This document shows positions 25,077-34,207 of a stretch of DNA of 64,000 nucleotides, in pieces; position 1 is the stretch's first letter; every line of letters begins with the position of its first letter. The notes under the pieces are model-generated. The model had not been told where the DNA came from and did no database searches. It saw nothing but the letters and a program-made list of their open reading frames with translations. This DNA is from G016234445 sp964438865 (GTDB lineage Bacteria > Chloroflexota > Dehalococcoidia > Tepidiformales > Tepidiformaceae). The position numbers and the translations under genes were made by a program. The stretch lies in the NCBI GenBank assembly GCA_964438865.1, contig CAYTMI010000002.1, positions 62,001 to 126,000 on the forward strand, read 5' to 3'.

Positions 25077-25955
25077 ATGAAACTTGGACTGCACATCGCG
25101 AACTACACCTGGGGGGTGGACGCCCCTGCCCTGGCGACGAAGCTGGCGGAGGTGGCACGCGCCGCCGAAGACGCCGGCTTCGCCCGGATCTCCGTCATGG
25201 ACCACTTCTTCCAGATCCCGACCGTCGGCCCCGCCCAGAACGAGATGCTGGAGGCCTACACGACGCTCGGCTACCTGGCGGCGGTCACCAGCAAGGTCCA
25301 ACTCGGCACGCTCGTGACTGGCGTGACCTACCGCAATCCCGGCATCGTCGCCAAGCAGGTGACGACGCTGGACGTGCTCTCCGGCGGCCGCGCCTGGCTC
25401 GGCATCGGCGCCGCCTGGTTCGAACGCGAGCACGTGGGTTTCGGGATCCCGTTCCCTTCCCTGCGTGAGCGCTTCCAGCGGCTGGAAGAGGCCATCCAGG
25501 TCTGCCTCCAGATGTGGAGCGGCGACGACGGCCCCTTCGAAGGCAAGCACTACCAGATGGCCGAGACGCTGAATTCGCCCCAACCGGTTTCGCGGCCGCG
25601 CCCGCCGATCATGATTGGCGGCAGCGGCGAGAAGAAGACGCTCCGGCTGGTGGCGAAGTACGCCGACCTCTGCAACGTCCGCGCCGACAGCCCGGAAGGC
25701 GTGAAGCATCGCTTCGAGGTGCTCCGCGAGCATTGCGAGGCCGTCGGCCGCCCCTACAGCGACATCGAACGCACGATCGTCACCCGCTTCGACGTCGGCA
25801 AAGACGGCGAGAAAGCCGCGGAACTCGTGGACACGCTGGGGCGCTTCGCCGAAGCGGGCGTCCAGGGCGCGATGGGCTACCTCATCGGCTGCGAGTCAGA
25901 AAAGACGTTCGAACTGATGCACGAGCGGGTGTTTCCGCAACTCGCCGGGTTCTGA
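25077..25955 (+). CDS. LLM-class F420-dependent oxidoreductase (luciferase-like)
   Basis: 292 residues, preceded by GAGGAG. The luciferase-like TIM barrel is shown by FARISVMDHFFQIP, LGTLVTGVTYRNPGIVAKQV, TLDVLSGGRAWLGIGAAWFEREH and PPIMIGGSGEKKTLRLVAKYADLCN. It is clearly related to the gene at 12475, but the two are not duplicates in tandem. It probably uses F420 or FMN; the substrate is unknown. A DinB-fold gene follows eight bases downstream. Confidence 0.9.
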   Translation: MKLGLHIANYTWGVDAPALATKLAEVARAAEDAGFARISVMDHFFQIPTVGPAQNEMLEAYTTLGYLAAVTSKVQLGTLVTGVTYRNPGIVAKQVTTLDVLSGGRAWLGIGAAWFEREHVGFGIPFPSLRERFQRLEEAIQVCLQMWSGDDGPFEGKHYQMAETLNSPQPVSRPRPPIMIGGSGEKKTLRLVAKYADLCNVRADSPEGVKHRFEVLREHCEAVGRPYSDIERTIVTRFDVGKDGEKAAELVDTLGRFAEAGVQGAMGYLIGCESEKTFELMHERVFPQLAGF

Positions 25956-25963
25956 GGTGACCC

Positions 25964-26530
25964 ATGCCTGACCAGCTTCCACCCAACCTGCCCGGTTTCG
26001 GCGTCGAGCCGACGATCGCCGCCCAGTGCTCGCGGCTGACGGAGCGACTCCTCCAGTACTGCGAATGGGGCCTCGACGGGCTCACGGTCGAGCAGATCAG
26101 CGACTCCCGCGGCGGCCTCACAAACTCCGTGGGCTGGGACGTCTGGCACGTCGTCCGGACGGTCGACAACATCGTCCACTTCGTCTTCGACCGGGAACAG
26201 CCGGTGTGGCTCCGCGACGGCTTCGACCAGCGCTGGGGGCTGCCCCGCGTGGACCAGGGCACCGGCATGGACTCCGATACCGCCTACAGTCTGGTATTCC
26301 CCGAGCCCGCGGAATTCAACAAGTACACGCGGGCGGTCTCGGCGGCGGTGGTGCCACGAATCGCCGCCATGACCGACGCCTACCTCGGCGAGACGATGCG
26401 CATCCGCCCGTGGGGCCTGGTCCCGCGGATGGAGGCGGTGCTTCACGGCCTCATCGGCCACGGGAACGGGCACCTCGGGCGGGTCTCCCTCGCCCGCGAA
26501 CTCTACGGAAAAAAGGGCCTCGCCTACTGA
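25964..26530 (+). CDS. DinB-fold protein (putative metal-dependent transferase)
   Basis: 188 residues with GAGGTGA upstream. The DinB four-helix fold is suggested by WDVWHVVRTVDNIVHFVF and the C-terminal LHGLIGHGNGHLGRVSLARELYG. These supply the histidines that bind a divalent metal in DinB/mycothiol S-transferase-type proteins. Many relatives use low-molecular-weight thiols. It follows the LLM oxidoreductase closely and is probably co-transcribed with it. Confidence 0.8.
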   Translation: MPDQLPPNLPGFGVEPTIAAQCSRLTERLLQYCEWGLDGLTVEQISDSRGGLTNSVGWDVWHVVRTVDNIVHFVFDREQPVWLRDGFDQRWGLPRVDQGTGMDSDTAYSLVFPEPAEFNKYTRAVSAAVVPRIAAMTDAYLGETMRIRPWGLVPRMEAVLHGLIGHGNGHLGRVSLARELYGKKGLAY

Positions 26531-26573
26531 ATCCTCCCGCCGGTGATTAAGCGCCCGCCTCATCGCCGGTTTC

Positions 26574-28139
26574 TCAGTGGCGGAAGTGGCGCGTGCCCGT
26601 GAATACCATCGCAACCCCGTACTGGTTGCAACAGTCGATCCCGTCCTGGTCGCGGAGACTTCCGCCCGGGTGGACGATGACGCCGATCCCCGCCTGGCAC
26701 GCCTTTTCGATGGAGTCGCCCCAGGCGAAGGGGAAGAACGCGTCGCTGGCGAGGGCGGCACCACGGACTTCGGGACCCGCCTTCTCCATGGCGATCTCCA
26801 CGCTCTTCACGCGGTTGGGCTGACCGCTGCCCATCCCCAGCAACCGGTTGTCCTTCGCCACCGTGATCGCGTTGCTCTTGACGTGCTTCACGCATCGCCA
26901 CGCGAACTTCAGGTCGTCCCACTGGGACGCCGTTGGCTGAGTCCGCGTGACCACCTGGAAGTCAATCTCCTCCGGCGTCCGATCGTCGCTGGCCTGCACC
27001 AGCCAGCCGCCGCCCACCTGCCGGAAGGACGTGCCGCCGGGCAGCCGCGGCTGCGCTTCGAGGATGCGCAGGTCCTTCGACTTCCCCTTGAGAATGGTGA
27101 GCCCTTCGGGCGTGTAGGCGGGGGCAACGACGATCTCGTAGAACATCCGCGTCTCGCCGTCGGTGGGATTGCGGAACTCGCGAAGGTCGCGGGCCAGGGT
27201 TTCATCGACCGGGCGATTGAAGGCGACGATGCCGCCGAACGCGCTCGTGGGGTCGGCACGCACGGCCAGCTGGTAGGCCTCGACGAGCCCGTCGCGCGTG
27301 GCGACGCCGCAGGGGTTGGTGTGCTTGACGATGACGCAGCTCGGGCCGGGGAAGTCGTTCACTGCGTTCCAGGCGGCGTCGGCGTCCAGGTAATTGTTGT
27401 ACGACATTTCCTTACCGTGGTGCTGTACCGCGGTCGCGATGCCGCCGCGGCCGTGCTCCCGCAGGGAACGGTCCATATAGAACGCGGCCGCCTGGTGCGG
27501 GTTTTCGCCGTAGCGGAGGGAGGACGCGAGTTCGAGCGGGATCGTCAGGGCCGGGGCCGTGCCCTCGCCGGGGTAGAGCCACTCCCCCACGGCGCTGTCG
27601 TAGCTGGCGACGTGCTGGAACGCCTTCCACGCCAGCCGCCGGCGTTCCTCCGGCGAAACACCACCCGCAGCGAGCATTTCGAGGATCGGCGCGTAGTCGG
27701 CCGGGTCAACGACGACGATGACATCCCGGTGGTTCTTGGCGGCAGCCCGGAGCATCGTCGGCCCGCCGATGTCGATGTTCTCGATCCCTTCTTCGAAGGA
27801 CACCCCGCCGGGCCGGGTGACGGTCGCATAGAACGGGTAGAGATTGCAGGCGACGAGGTCGATCGGTTCGATCCCGTGCTCGCGAAGGGCGTCGCCGTGG
27901 GCCGCCAGGTCCCGCCGGGCGAGGATGCCGCCGTGGACCGCGGGGTGGAGTGTCTTCACCCGGCCGTCGAGCATCTCGGGAAAGCCGGTGAGGTCTTCGA
28001 CCTTGCCGACCGGGATCCCGGCCTGCTGGACCGTGGCGAACGTGCCGCCGGTGGATGAAAGCTGCCAGCCGAGGTCAGCGAGGCCGCGGGCGAAGTCGCT
28101 GATGCCGGTCTTGTCGTAGACGCCGAGGATTGCGCGCAT
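26574..28139 (-). CDS. purH: Bifunctional AICAR transformylase / IMP cyclohydrolase
   Basis: 521 residues, the usual PurH length, starting at ATG with GGAGG upstream. The N-terminal IMP cyclohydrolase domain (1-195) has LGVYDKTG, STGGTFATVQQAG, DGRVKTLHPAVHGGIL and NLYPF. The C-terminal AICAR transformylase domain has LRYGENPHQ, GKEMSYNNYLD, VKHTNPCG, SDAFFPF, and ends TGTRHFRH. It catalyses the last two steps of purine synthesis using 10-formyl-tetrahydrofolate. A ZTP riboswitch upstream ties it to folate status. Confidence 0.98.
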   Translation of the reverse strand: MRAILGVYDKTGISDFARGLADLGWQLSSTGGTFATVQQAGIPVGKVEDLTGFPEMLDGRVKTLHPAVHGGILARRDLAAHGDALREHGIEPIDLVACNLYPFYATVTRPGGVSFEEGIENIDIGGPTMLRAAAKNHRDVIVVVDPADYAPILEMLAAGGVSPEERRRLAWKAFQHVASYDSAVGEWLYPGEGTAPALTIPLELASSLRYGENPHQAAAFYMDRSLREHGRGGIATAVQHHGKEMSYNNYLDADAAWNAVNDFPGPSCVIVKHTNPCGVATRDGLVEAYQLAVRADPTSAFGGIVAFNRPVDETLARDLREFRNPTDGETRMFYEIVVAPAYTPEGLTILKGKSKDLRILEAQPRLPGGTSFRQVGGGWLVQASDDRTPEEIDFQVVTRTQPTASQWDDLKFAWRCVKHVKSNAITVAKDNRLLGMGSGQPNRVKSVEIAMEKAGPEVRGAALASDAFFPFAWGDSIEKACQAGIGVIVHPGGSLRDQDGIDCCNQYGVAMVFTGTRHFRH

Positions 28140-28204
28140 GGGGGCCTCCGGGAGTGATTGTGCCCACCGGAAGGTTGCTCTTCGCGGGTGAGCGCAGGCA
28201 CATC

Positions 28205-28286
28205 CTGGCCCAGGCGAGCGGCCACGAGTTGGGTTGCTGGTCCCGGGCTTCCCCGCGGTGCTCCGCGTGTCGCCAGTCGCCCGGAC
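28205..28286 (-). ncRNA. ZTP (pfl) riboswitch controlling purH
   Basis: Read on the minus strand, the RNA starts GTCCGGGCGACTGGCG. It has a P2 stem GCGG-AGCA-CCGC and GGGGAAGC, with P1 closed by GCCCGGGAC. It ends with GGCCGC-TCGCCTGGGCC, matching the conserved GACTGGCG, GGGAAGC and CCGCCTGGGC blocks of the pfl motif. It senses ZTP/ZMP, the alarmone of 10-formyl-tetrahydrofolate shortage, and usually activates purH, folD or glyA. Here it precedes purH by 65 bases. A TACACT -10 at 28298-28293 places the transcript start exactly at its 5' end. Confidence 0.88.
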
Positions 28287-28327
28287 GGCCATAGTGTAGC
28301 AGGAACGGGTGCGCGCGGGCGGCAAAA

Positions 28328-29176
28328 TCAGTCGCTCCCGTCGTCGCGGTTCGGCCCCCATTCCCAGGTGAATCGGTCCTTGAAGCGGAGGAGGGCGCGG
28401 AGCAACGGCGCCCCGAGGACGGAGAGGATGACGGTGTTGCAGACTGTGCTGGCGAGGTCCCACCCCAGGCTCGTGACCAGGTAGAAGTTCCAGTAACGGC
28501 GGAGCGCCTCGGCCACGCCGATTCCCGGCTGGTACGTTATGTCCTCGCCGCCGACCCAGAACGGCCAGAACCAGAGATTCGTGATCGCCCCGTAGAGCAG
28601 TCCCCAGGCGGCCCCCAGGGCGACGACCGCGACAACCTGCCCCCGGAAAGGCACCCGCATCCCCCCGAGCAGCGTTCGAAGACCCCCGGCGGAAAGCCCC
28701 ATCCAGGCGGCTGCGAACATCTGAAATGGCAGCCACGGGCCGAACCCGCCGGTGACCACCGCGCTCAGGAAGAACGACAGCGCACCCAGGAGGAAGCCCA
28801 ATCGCGGCCCGAACGTGTAGCCGCCGAGGATGACGACAAAGAAGTAGAGATTCGCTCCCGCGGGGAGGGTGACGGTCCGCAGCACGGCAGCCAGCGCGGA
28901 GAGCACGCCGAGCACGGCCAGCGACTTGCTGTTGAGTCCGCCGCTCGTGAGTTCGCCAACGATGAGCACCATGCAGAGGGCGGCGATCCCGGCGAAGACG
29001 AGGGGGCCGTCGGCGTTATGGCTGAACCAGTCGCCGTCGCTATTCCCGGCGCGGGCAAAGATGAATGGGTGGAGGTAGGCGGCGATGCCCATGACGTTGA
29101 GCAGCGCGAAGGCGAGATCGCTGATCCCGGGGAGGCGAGTGGGCGTGGCCCGAGCCTGGCTAACCCTGGTTGTCAC
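28328..29176 (-). CDS. ECF transporter S component (probable corrinoid specificity subunit)
   Basis: 282 residues from the GTG at 29176, chosen because GGAGG lies six bases upstream. The protein is hydrophobic with about six to eight spans. AGANLYFFVVILGGYTFGPRLGFLLGALSFFLSAVVTGG, in two runs around residues 110-150, is typical of S components with the small-residue helix that meets the T subunit. It is the last gene of an operon with T and double-A subunits and is led by a cobalamin riboswitch, so a corrinoid is the expected substrate. It overlaps the DUF4430 gene by 17 bases. Confidence 0.83.
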   Translation of the reverse strand: MTTRVSQARATPTRLPGISDLAFALLNVMGIAAYLHPFIFARAGNSDGDWFSHNADGPLVFAGIAALCMVLIVGELTSGGLNSKSLAVLGVLSALAAVLRTVTLPAGANLYFFVVILGGYTFGPRLGFLLGALSFFLSAVVTGGFGPWLPFQMFAAAWMGLSAGGLRTLLGGMRVPFRGQVVAVVALGAAWGLLYGAITNLWFWPFWVGGEDITYQPGIGVAEALRRYWNFYLVTSLGWDLASTVCNTVILSVLGAPLLRALLRFKDRFTWEWGPNRDDGSD

Positions 29177-30007
29177 GACGGTACCTCCATGCGGATGCGG
29201 CGGCGACCCCGATGATGAGCAGCAGGACGACGAGCCCGAACGCGTACAGCCTGAAACCGGGGCCTTCCTCCTCGGCCTCTCCTTCCCCAACGGGGTCTGC
29301 GGCCGGGACCGTGGCGCCGCCCGGGACGATGGTGATCAGCCGTCCGTCGGCAGTGGATGTCGCCGATGCGGGCGGGACGCTCGAGGAACCGGAGGAGGCC
29401 GTGGGGGATTCCCCCGCGGGGCCGGCGGCCGGCGTTTCCCCCTGGGTGGCGGGGGCTGGGCCTGGCCCCGCGGCGGTGGACGAGGCTGGGGGGAGCGCCG
29501 TCGCCGGCGAGCCACCCGTCGCACCGGAAGGCGCGTGCCCGCAGACCTGCTCGAAGGTGATCGCCTGCGGCGCCGGCGCGCTCTGGAGCCCGCCCTTCCC
29601 CCACTTCCACCCCTGGAGGTCGCCGTCCTTCGCCTTCTGGCCCTGGTAACCGATGCTCGCGTAGACCCAGCCCTGGCCGTACTTCTGGGTGAAGAAGGCC
29701 CAGTAGATGCAGTCTGCTCCGCCCGTGCACTGGCATGTGCACGAAGTAGCGGACTTCGGCTCGAAGCAGCCCTCGTCGGCTCCGATCGCGCAGACAAGCC
29801 CGCCCCAGTTGACCACCGTCACGCCGGCGCGCTCCAACAGCCGGTCGCCGGTGATGCCGTCGCCGGTGAAGGCGACGCAGTAGGTGTCGACGGTGCCGTC
29901 GCCGTTCTGGATCACGAGCCCGGCTTCGCCGCCGTCCGCGAAGGCCCCCGTGGCTCCGAAGAGGAGCCCGGCGAAGGCGCTGAGGAGCAGCGTGGCGAGC
30001 TGGCGAG

Positions 30008-30011
<4 letters not shown>
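29160..30011 (-). CDS. Membrane-anchored DUF4430 protein (transcobalamin beta-domain-like)
   Basis: 283 residues. A signal peptide covers about 1-25 (cut after FADG). A DUF4430-like domain follows at about 28-135, including GITGDRLLERAGVTVVNW, YWAFFTQKYGQGWVYA and KDGDLQGWKW. It has eight or more cysteines, among them CTCQC, that suggest disulfides. DUF4430 is the fold of the C-terminal beta domain of animal transcobalamin and intrinsic factor. A Pro/Ala/Thr-rich stalk (about 145-245) leads to a single span (YAFGLVVLLLIIGVAAASAW) and a basic cytoplasmic tail. It is embedded in a cobalamin-riboswitch-controlled ECF operon, so it likely captures corrinoid at the cell surface. Its ATG overlaps the ATPase stop. 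Confidence 0.82.
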
Positions 30012-31575
<1,564 letters not shown>

Positions 31576-31579
<4 letters not shown>

Positions 31580-32682
31580 GGGCGCACCTCCACGGAGACA
31601 GCCGGGCCATCTGGGGCAGCGGCGGTTTGCATCACCCCACGAGCGGCCGCGCCCGGGGCCAACAGCGTGTGGACCGCCGGCCAGGCGACGGCCAGGGCAA
31701 CCATCGCACCGGCAACTTCGAATTCCGGCCAGGCCAGACCTGCGAACGGGTTGTAGGCAAGCCCGCCGATGCCCAGGGAACGCATGGCGAACGCCCCCCC
31801 CGCCAGCAAGAGCGACCCGCCGATGGCCGCGCGGTCCACGGGCGTGAGTGGCTCCCGCCGGAAGCGAGTGACGCGGCTGCTCTTGGCGGCGGCTGTCGCC
31901 CACCACAGCAGCGCGCCAGCCGCCGCCATGACACCCGCCACCGCCAGCCACCGGGCCGAGTCGTAATAGAACCACGCCCAGCCGGCCCCCAGCAGCAACG
32001 GCGCTGAGGAAATGGCGGCCAGTCTCGCGAGCGCCGGCGGCCGGGCGGCGGACGCGTATCCCCGCGCCTCCATCGCCTCCGCCAGCTTCATCGAGCGCTC
32101 CAGCCCGCCAATGACCGCGGGCACCACGAGGCCAGGCAGGTTTCGCACCCCGGTCGCGCCGCCGCGCAGCGCCTGCATCTCCCGGATCCGGCGGATGTCT
32201 TCGATGCTGGAGGGCAGGAGCGTCAGTCCGACCGTGACGATGAGCCCGGCGTGAAAAAGTGCCGCAGGGGCGGTGCGCAGGACGCGGTAGGGGCTCACCG
32301 CGCCGTTGAAGACCCCAAAAGCGAGCAGGACGCAGATGATGCTGAGCCCGCGCACCCCGGCCGCGACGAGGCTCTCCGCCGCCACCGGCCCGCCCAGACG
32401 GAGCCCGCCCATCCAGCCGGGGAAATCCGGCCCGGGGACCGTGAACAGCACGTGCTCGCCATAGCCCCCGTTGAGGACGGCGACCGCCAGCGACATCAAG
32501 AGGAGTGCCGAGCCAGCCATGGCCAGCGTCCGCACGCCAGCCACGGCCGTCGACGTCCGGGGCGCCAGCACCCCAACCAGCACTACCGCCAACAGGACAA
32601 CGACGAGGTACAGCGGGTTCGTGGCGGTCAGCGAGACCACCATGACCAGCGTCACCCAGGCGAGCCACGCCAGCGGGTGCAT
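31576..32682 (-). CDS. ECF transporter T component (CbiQ/EcfT-like)
   Basis: 368 residues, with GAGG upstream of the ATG. CbiQ-type integral membrane protein with several N-terminal spans. The cytoplasmic coupling helices carry the two X-R-G motifs, REMQALRGG and AEAMEARGYAS, that seat in the ATPase grooves. The C-terminal third holds extra hydrophobic spans beyond the usual EcfT length of about 265, which is unusual. It links the S component to the double ATPase and starts 33 bases downstream of the alpha/alpha-toroid gene. Confidence 0.9.
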
Positions 32683-32715
32683 CGTCTCATCCTCCCCCGG
32701 CGGCGGTCGCAGCGG

Positions 32716-33810
32716 TCACTGTGTGCGCCTCCCGCCGGCTGCGGTGGCTCCGAAGACCAGCGCTCCAAGCACGAGCGCAAGCAGCGCCGCTTCTCCACCC
32801 GGTCCGCCGCCGCCGTCCTGCTGGCCGTTGCCGGTGCTGGGGGGAAGTGGGGTCGGGGACGCCTTCGGGGACGCCGTTGGAGTCGGCGTCGCAGCAGGAG
32901 GCGCCGGCGCGGCAGTGGTCGTAACGGCGTTGCAGAAGGTCCGGCCGGCCAGCGCGGGCACGGTCTGGTTCGTGGAGTACGCCGGGTCATAGCCCATGAA
33001 CGAGCCGTCCTGCTGTTGCTGGCTGAGGAGGAACGAGATCGGGTTGCCGCCAGCCTTCTGATAGGTCCCCGAAGCCGGCTCTTCGCCCGCCGCGATCAGC
33101 GCCTGCACCACGTACGCGGTCGACGACGCATTCGATGCACCGGGGTCGAATCCCCAGCCGCCGTCCGCCGCCTGGGTCGACCGCAGGTACGCGAGCGCCC
33201 CCCGGACGTCGCCGTCAGCAGGCCCAATCCCGGTGGCGGCGAGCGCCTCGACCGCGATCGCAGTGGTGTCGGGGTCGCCGAAGCCGCCGAAGCCCCAACT
33301 GCCGTCGGCCAACTGTGCGGCGCGGAGGGCGAAGATCGCGGTCCCGGGCACCGAGTTTCCTGTGCAGGCCAGCCCGAAGATCGCGACCGAGTGGCTGAAG
33401 TCGTCCTCCGCGTAACGACCGCTGCCTTCGTTGAATCCGGCCCGGATGCGGCCGACGAGGTCGACGCCGCCCACCGCGCGCGGGTCCATCCCCATGGCAA
33501 CAGCGCCGAGGACGCCCTTCGCCGCGGCCGCCGGCGTGTCCAGTGACGCCGCATTAGCCCGGAGATAGTCGGCAGGGCTCTTACCGTCGCGGGTCACCGT
33601 CTCGGGCTGGACCCCGGCGGCGCGGAGGGCATAGACGGCATCCATCGTCTGCCCGGGGCCGAACCCGCCGAAACCTCCGTCGGCCTGCTGGGTCGTTCGA
33701 ATGAAGTCGACGCCCCGGAGGACGGCCGCCTGGGTGGGCGTGGCCGCGCTGGCGAAGGCGAACGGCAGCGCGGTGAGGAGCGTGAGAAGTGCGAGGAAAA
33801 CCCGTGTCAT
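32716..33810 (-). CDS. Secreted alpha/alpha-toroid protein (transcobalamin alpha-domain-like)
   Basis: 364 residues, first gene after the cobalamin riboswitch, with GGGAGGGGG before the ATG. A signal peptide covers about 1-22. The body (about 25-290) has repeats of the prenyltransferase/terpene-cyclase toroid type: QQADGGFGGF, LADGSWGFGGFGDPDTTA, QAADGGWGFDPGASNASS and QQQDGSFMGYDPAYST, each followed by an ALxAAG-type helix. This is the fold of the N-terminal alpha6/alpha6 domain of animal transcobalamin and intrinsic factor. A Thr/Pro stalk, a LPPSTG segment resembling a sortase signal, one C-terminal hydrophobic stretch and a GGRRTQ end indicate surface anchoring. It is probably one half of a corrinoid capture pair with the DUF4430 protein. 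Confidence 0.85.
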   Translation of the reverse strand: MTRVFLALLTLLTALPFAFASAATPTQAAVLRGVDFIRTTQQADGGFGGFGPGQTMDAVYALRAAGVQPETVTRDGKSPADYLRANAASLDTPAAAAKGVLGAVAMGMDPRAVGGVDLVGRIRAGFNEGSGRYAEDDFSHSVAIFGLACTGNSVPGTAIFALRAAQLADGSWGFGGFGDPDTTAIAVEALAATGIGPADGDVRGALAYLRSTQAADGGWGFDPGASNASSTAYVVQALIAAGEEPASGTYQKAGGNPISFLLSQQQQDGSFMGYDPAYSTNQTVPALAGRTFCNAVTTTAAPAPPAATPTPTASPKASPTPLPPSTGNGQQDGGGGPGGEAALLALVLGALVFGATAAGGRRTQ

Positions 33811-33835
33811 GAAACCCCCTCCCGGAGCCTGTGGG

Positions 33836-33857
33836 GCACGCCCTATTGCGGGCGTGC
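33836..33857 (-). promoter_or_regulatory. Perfect hairpin just upstream of the toroid protein start
   Basis: GCACGCCC and GGGCGTGC form an eight-base stem with a six-base loop (minus strand loop GCAATA). It lies between the riboswitch terminator and the ribosome binding site, 26 bases upstream of the ATG. It has no T-tract, so it is more likely a translational or stability element than a terminator. Confidence 0.45.
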
Positions 33858-33883
33858 GCAGAGAAGACGCGGAAGACGCCGGA

Positions 33884-33913
33884 GAACAAGAAACCCGCCT
33901 CTGCGGGCGGGTT
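33884..33913 (-). terminator. Intrinsic terminator, expression platform of the cobalamin riboswitch
   Basis: On the minus strand AACCCGCC (33913-33906) pairs with GGCGGGTT (33899-33892) across CGCAGA and runs into TCTTGTT, giving an eight-base stem plus U-rich tail. It lies about 57 nt downstream of the aptamer and about 75 nt upstream of the first gene, as expected for ligand-induced premature termination. Confidence 0.82.
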
Positions 33914-33970
33914 AGGGTTGATGCGATGCCATCATGCCGACCCCTTTCGCGCGAAGGATCTTCGGTGTGT

Positions 33971-34089
33971 GCGCAAGGGGCGGGTGACCTGGCTTGGCCC
34001 CCAAGAAGGGCCTCACAGTTGCGGGACAGCGCCGGAATCTCACCGGCTTCCCCCGTCGTTCCCTCGCCGAAGCGAAGGACCCCGTGCGC
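33971..34089 (-). ncRNA. Cobalamin (B12) riboswitch aptamer
   Basis: Read on the minus strand, the sequence has the cobalamin core in order: GAGGGAACGACGGGGGAAGC, GCCGGTGAGATTCCGGCGCTG, TCCCGCAACTGTGAGGCCC and AAGCCAGGTCACCCGCC. These match the GGGAA, CCGGTG, CCCGCNACTGT and AAGCCAGGNNACCNGCC blocks. P1 is closed by GCGCACGGGG (34089-34080) with CCCCTTGCGC (33980-33971), with one mismatch. The short P2-P3 side arms make it a compact version. It should repress the ECF/transcobalamin-like operon when cobalamin is abundant, through the terminator at 33884-33913. Confidence 0.93.
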
Positions 34090-34110
34090 TATTCAGTTGT
34101 TACCAGCGCA

Positions 34111-34139
34111 AGAGTCGCCCGAAGCCCCGCCGCCGTCAA
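34111..34139 (-). promoter_or_regulatory. Probable promoter of the cobalamin-riboswitch operon
   Basis: On the minus strand TTGACG (34139-34134), a 17-base spacer and GACTCT (34116-34111). The -35 is good and the -10 poor. The start would fall about 15 nt before the aptamer. Confidence 0.4.
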
Positions 34140-34156
34140 GTGCCGCGATGGCCGGG

Positions 34157-34185
34157 TTGGACGGCGGCTGATTCCGGAATAGACT
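34157..34185 (+). promoter_or_regulatory. Promoter of the ceramidase-like/PIG-L pair (TTGGAC-17-TAGACT)
   Basis: TTGGAC at 34157-34162 and TAGACT at 34180-34185 with a 17-base spacer. The start near 34192 leaves a short leader holding AGGAGG. It diverges from the cobalamin operon promoter. Confidence 0.6.
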
Positions 34186-34207
34186 GCGCCCCGCAGGAGG
34201 AACGAAC

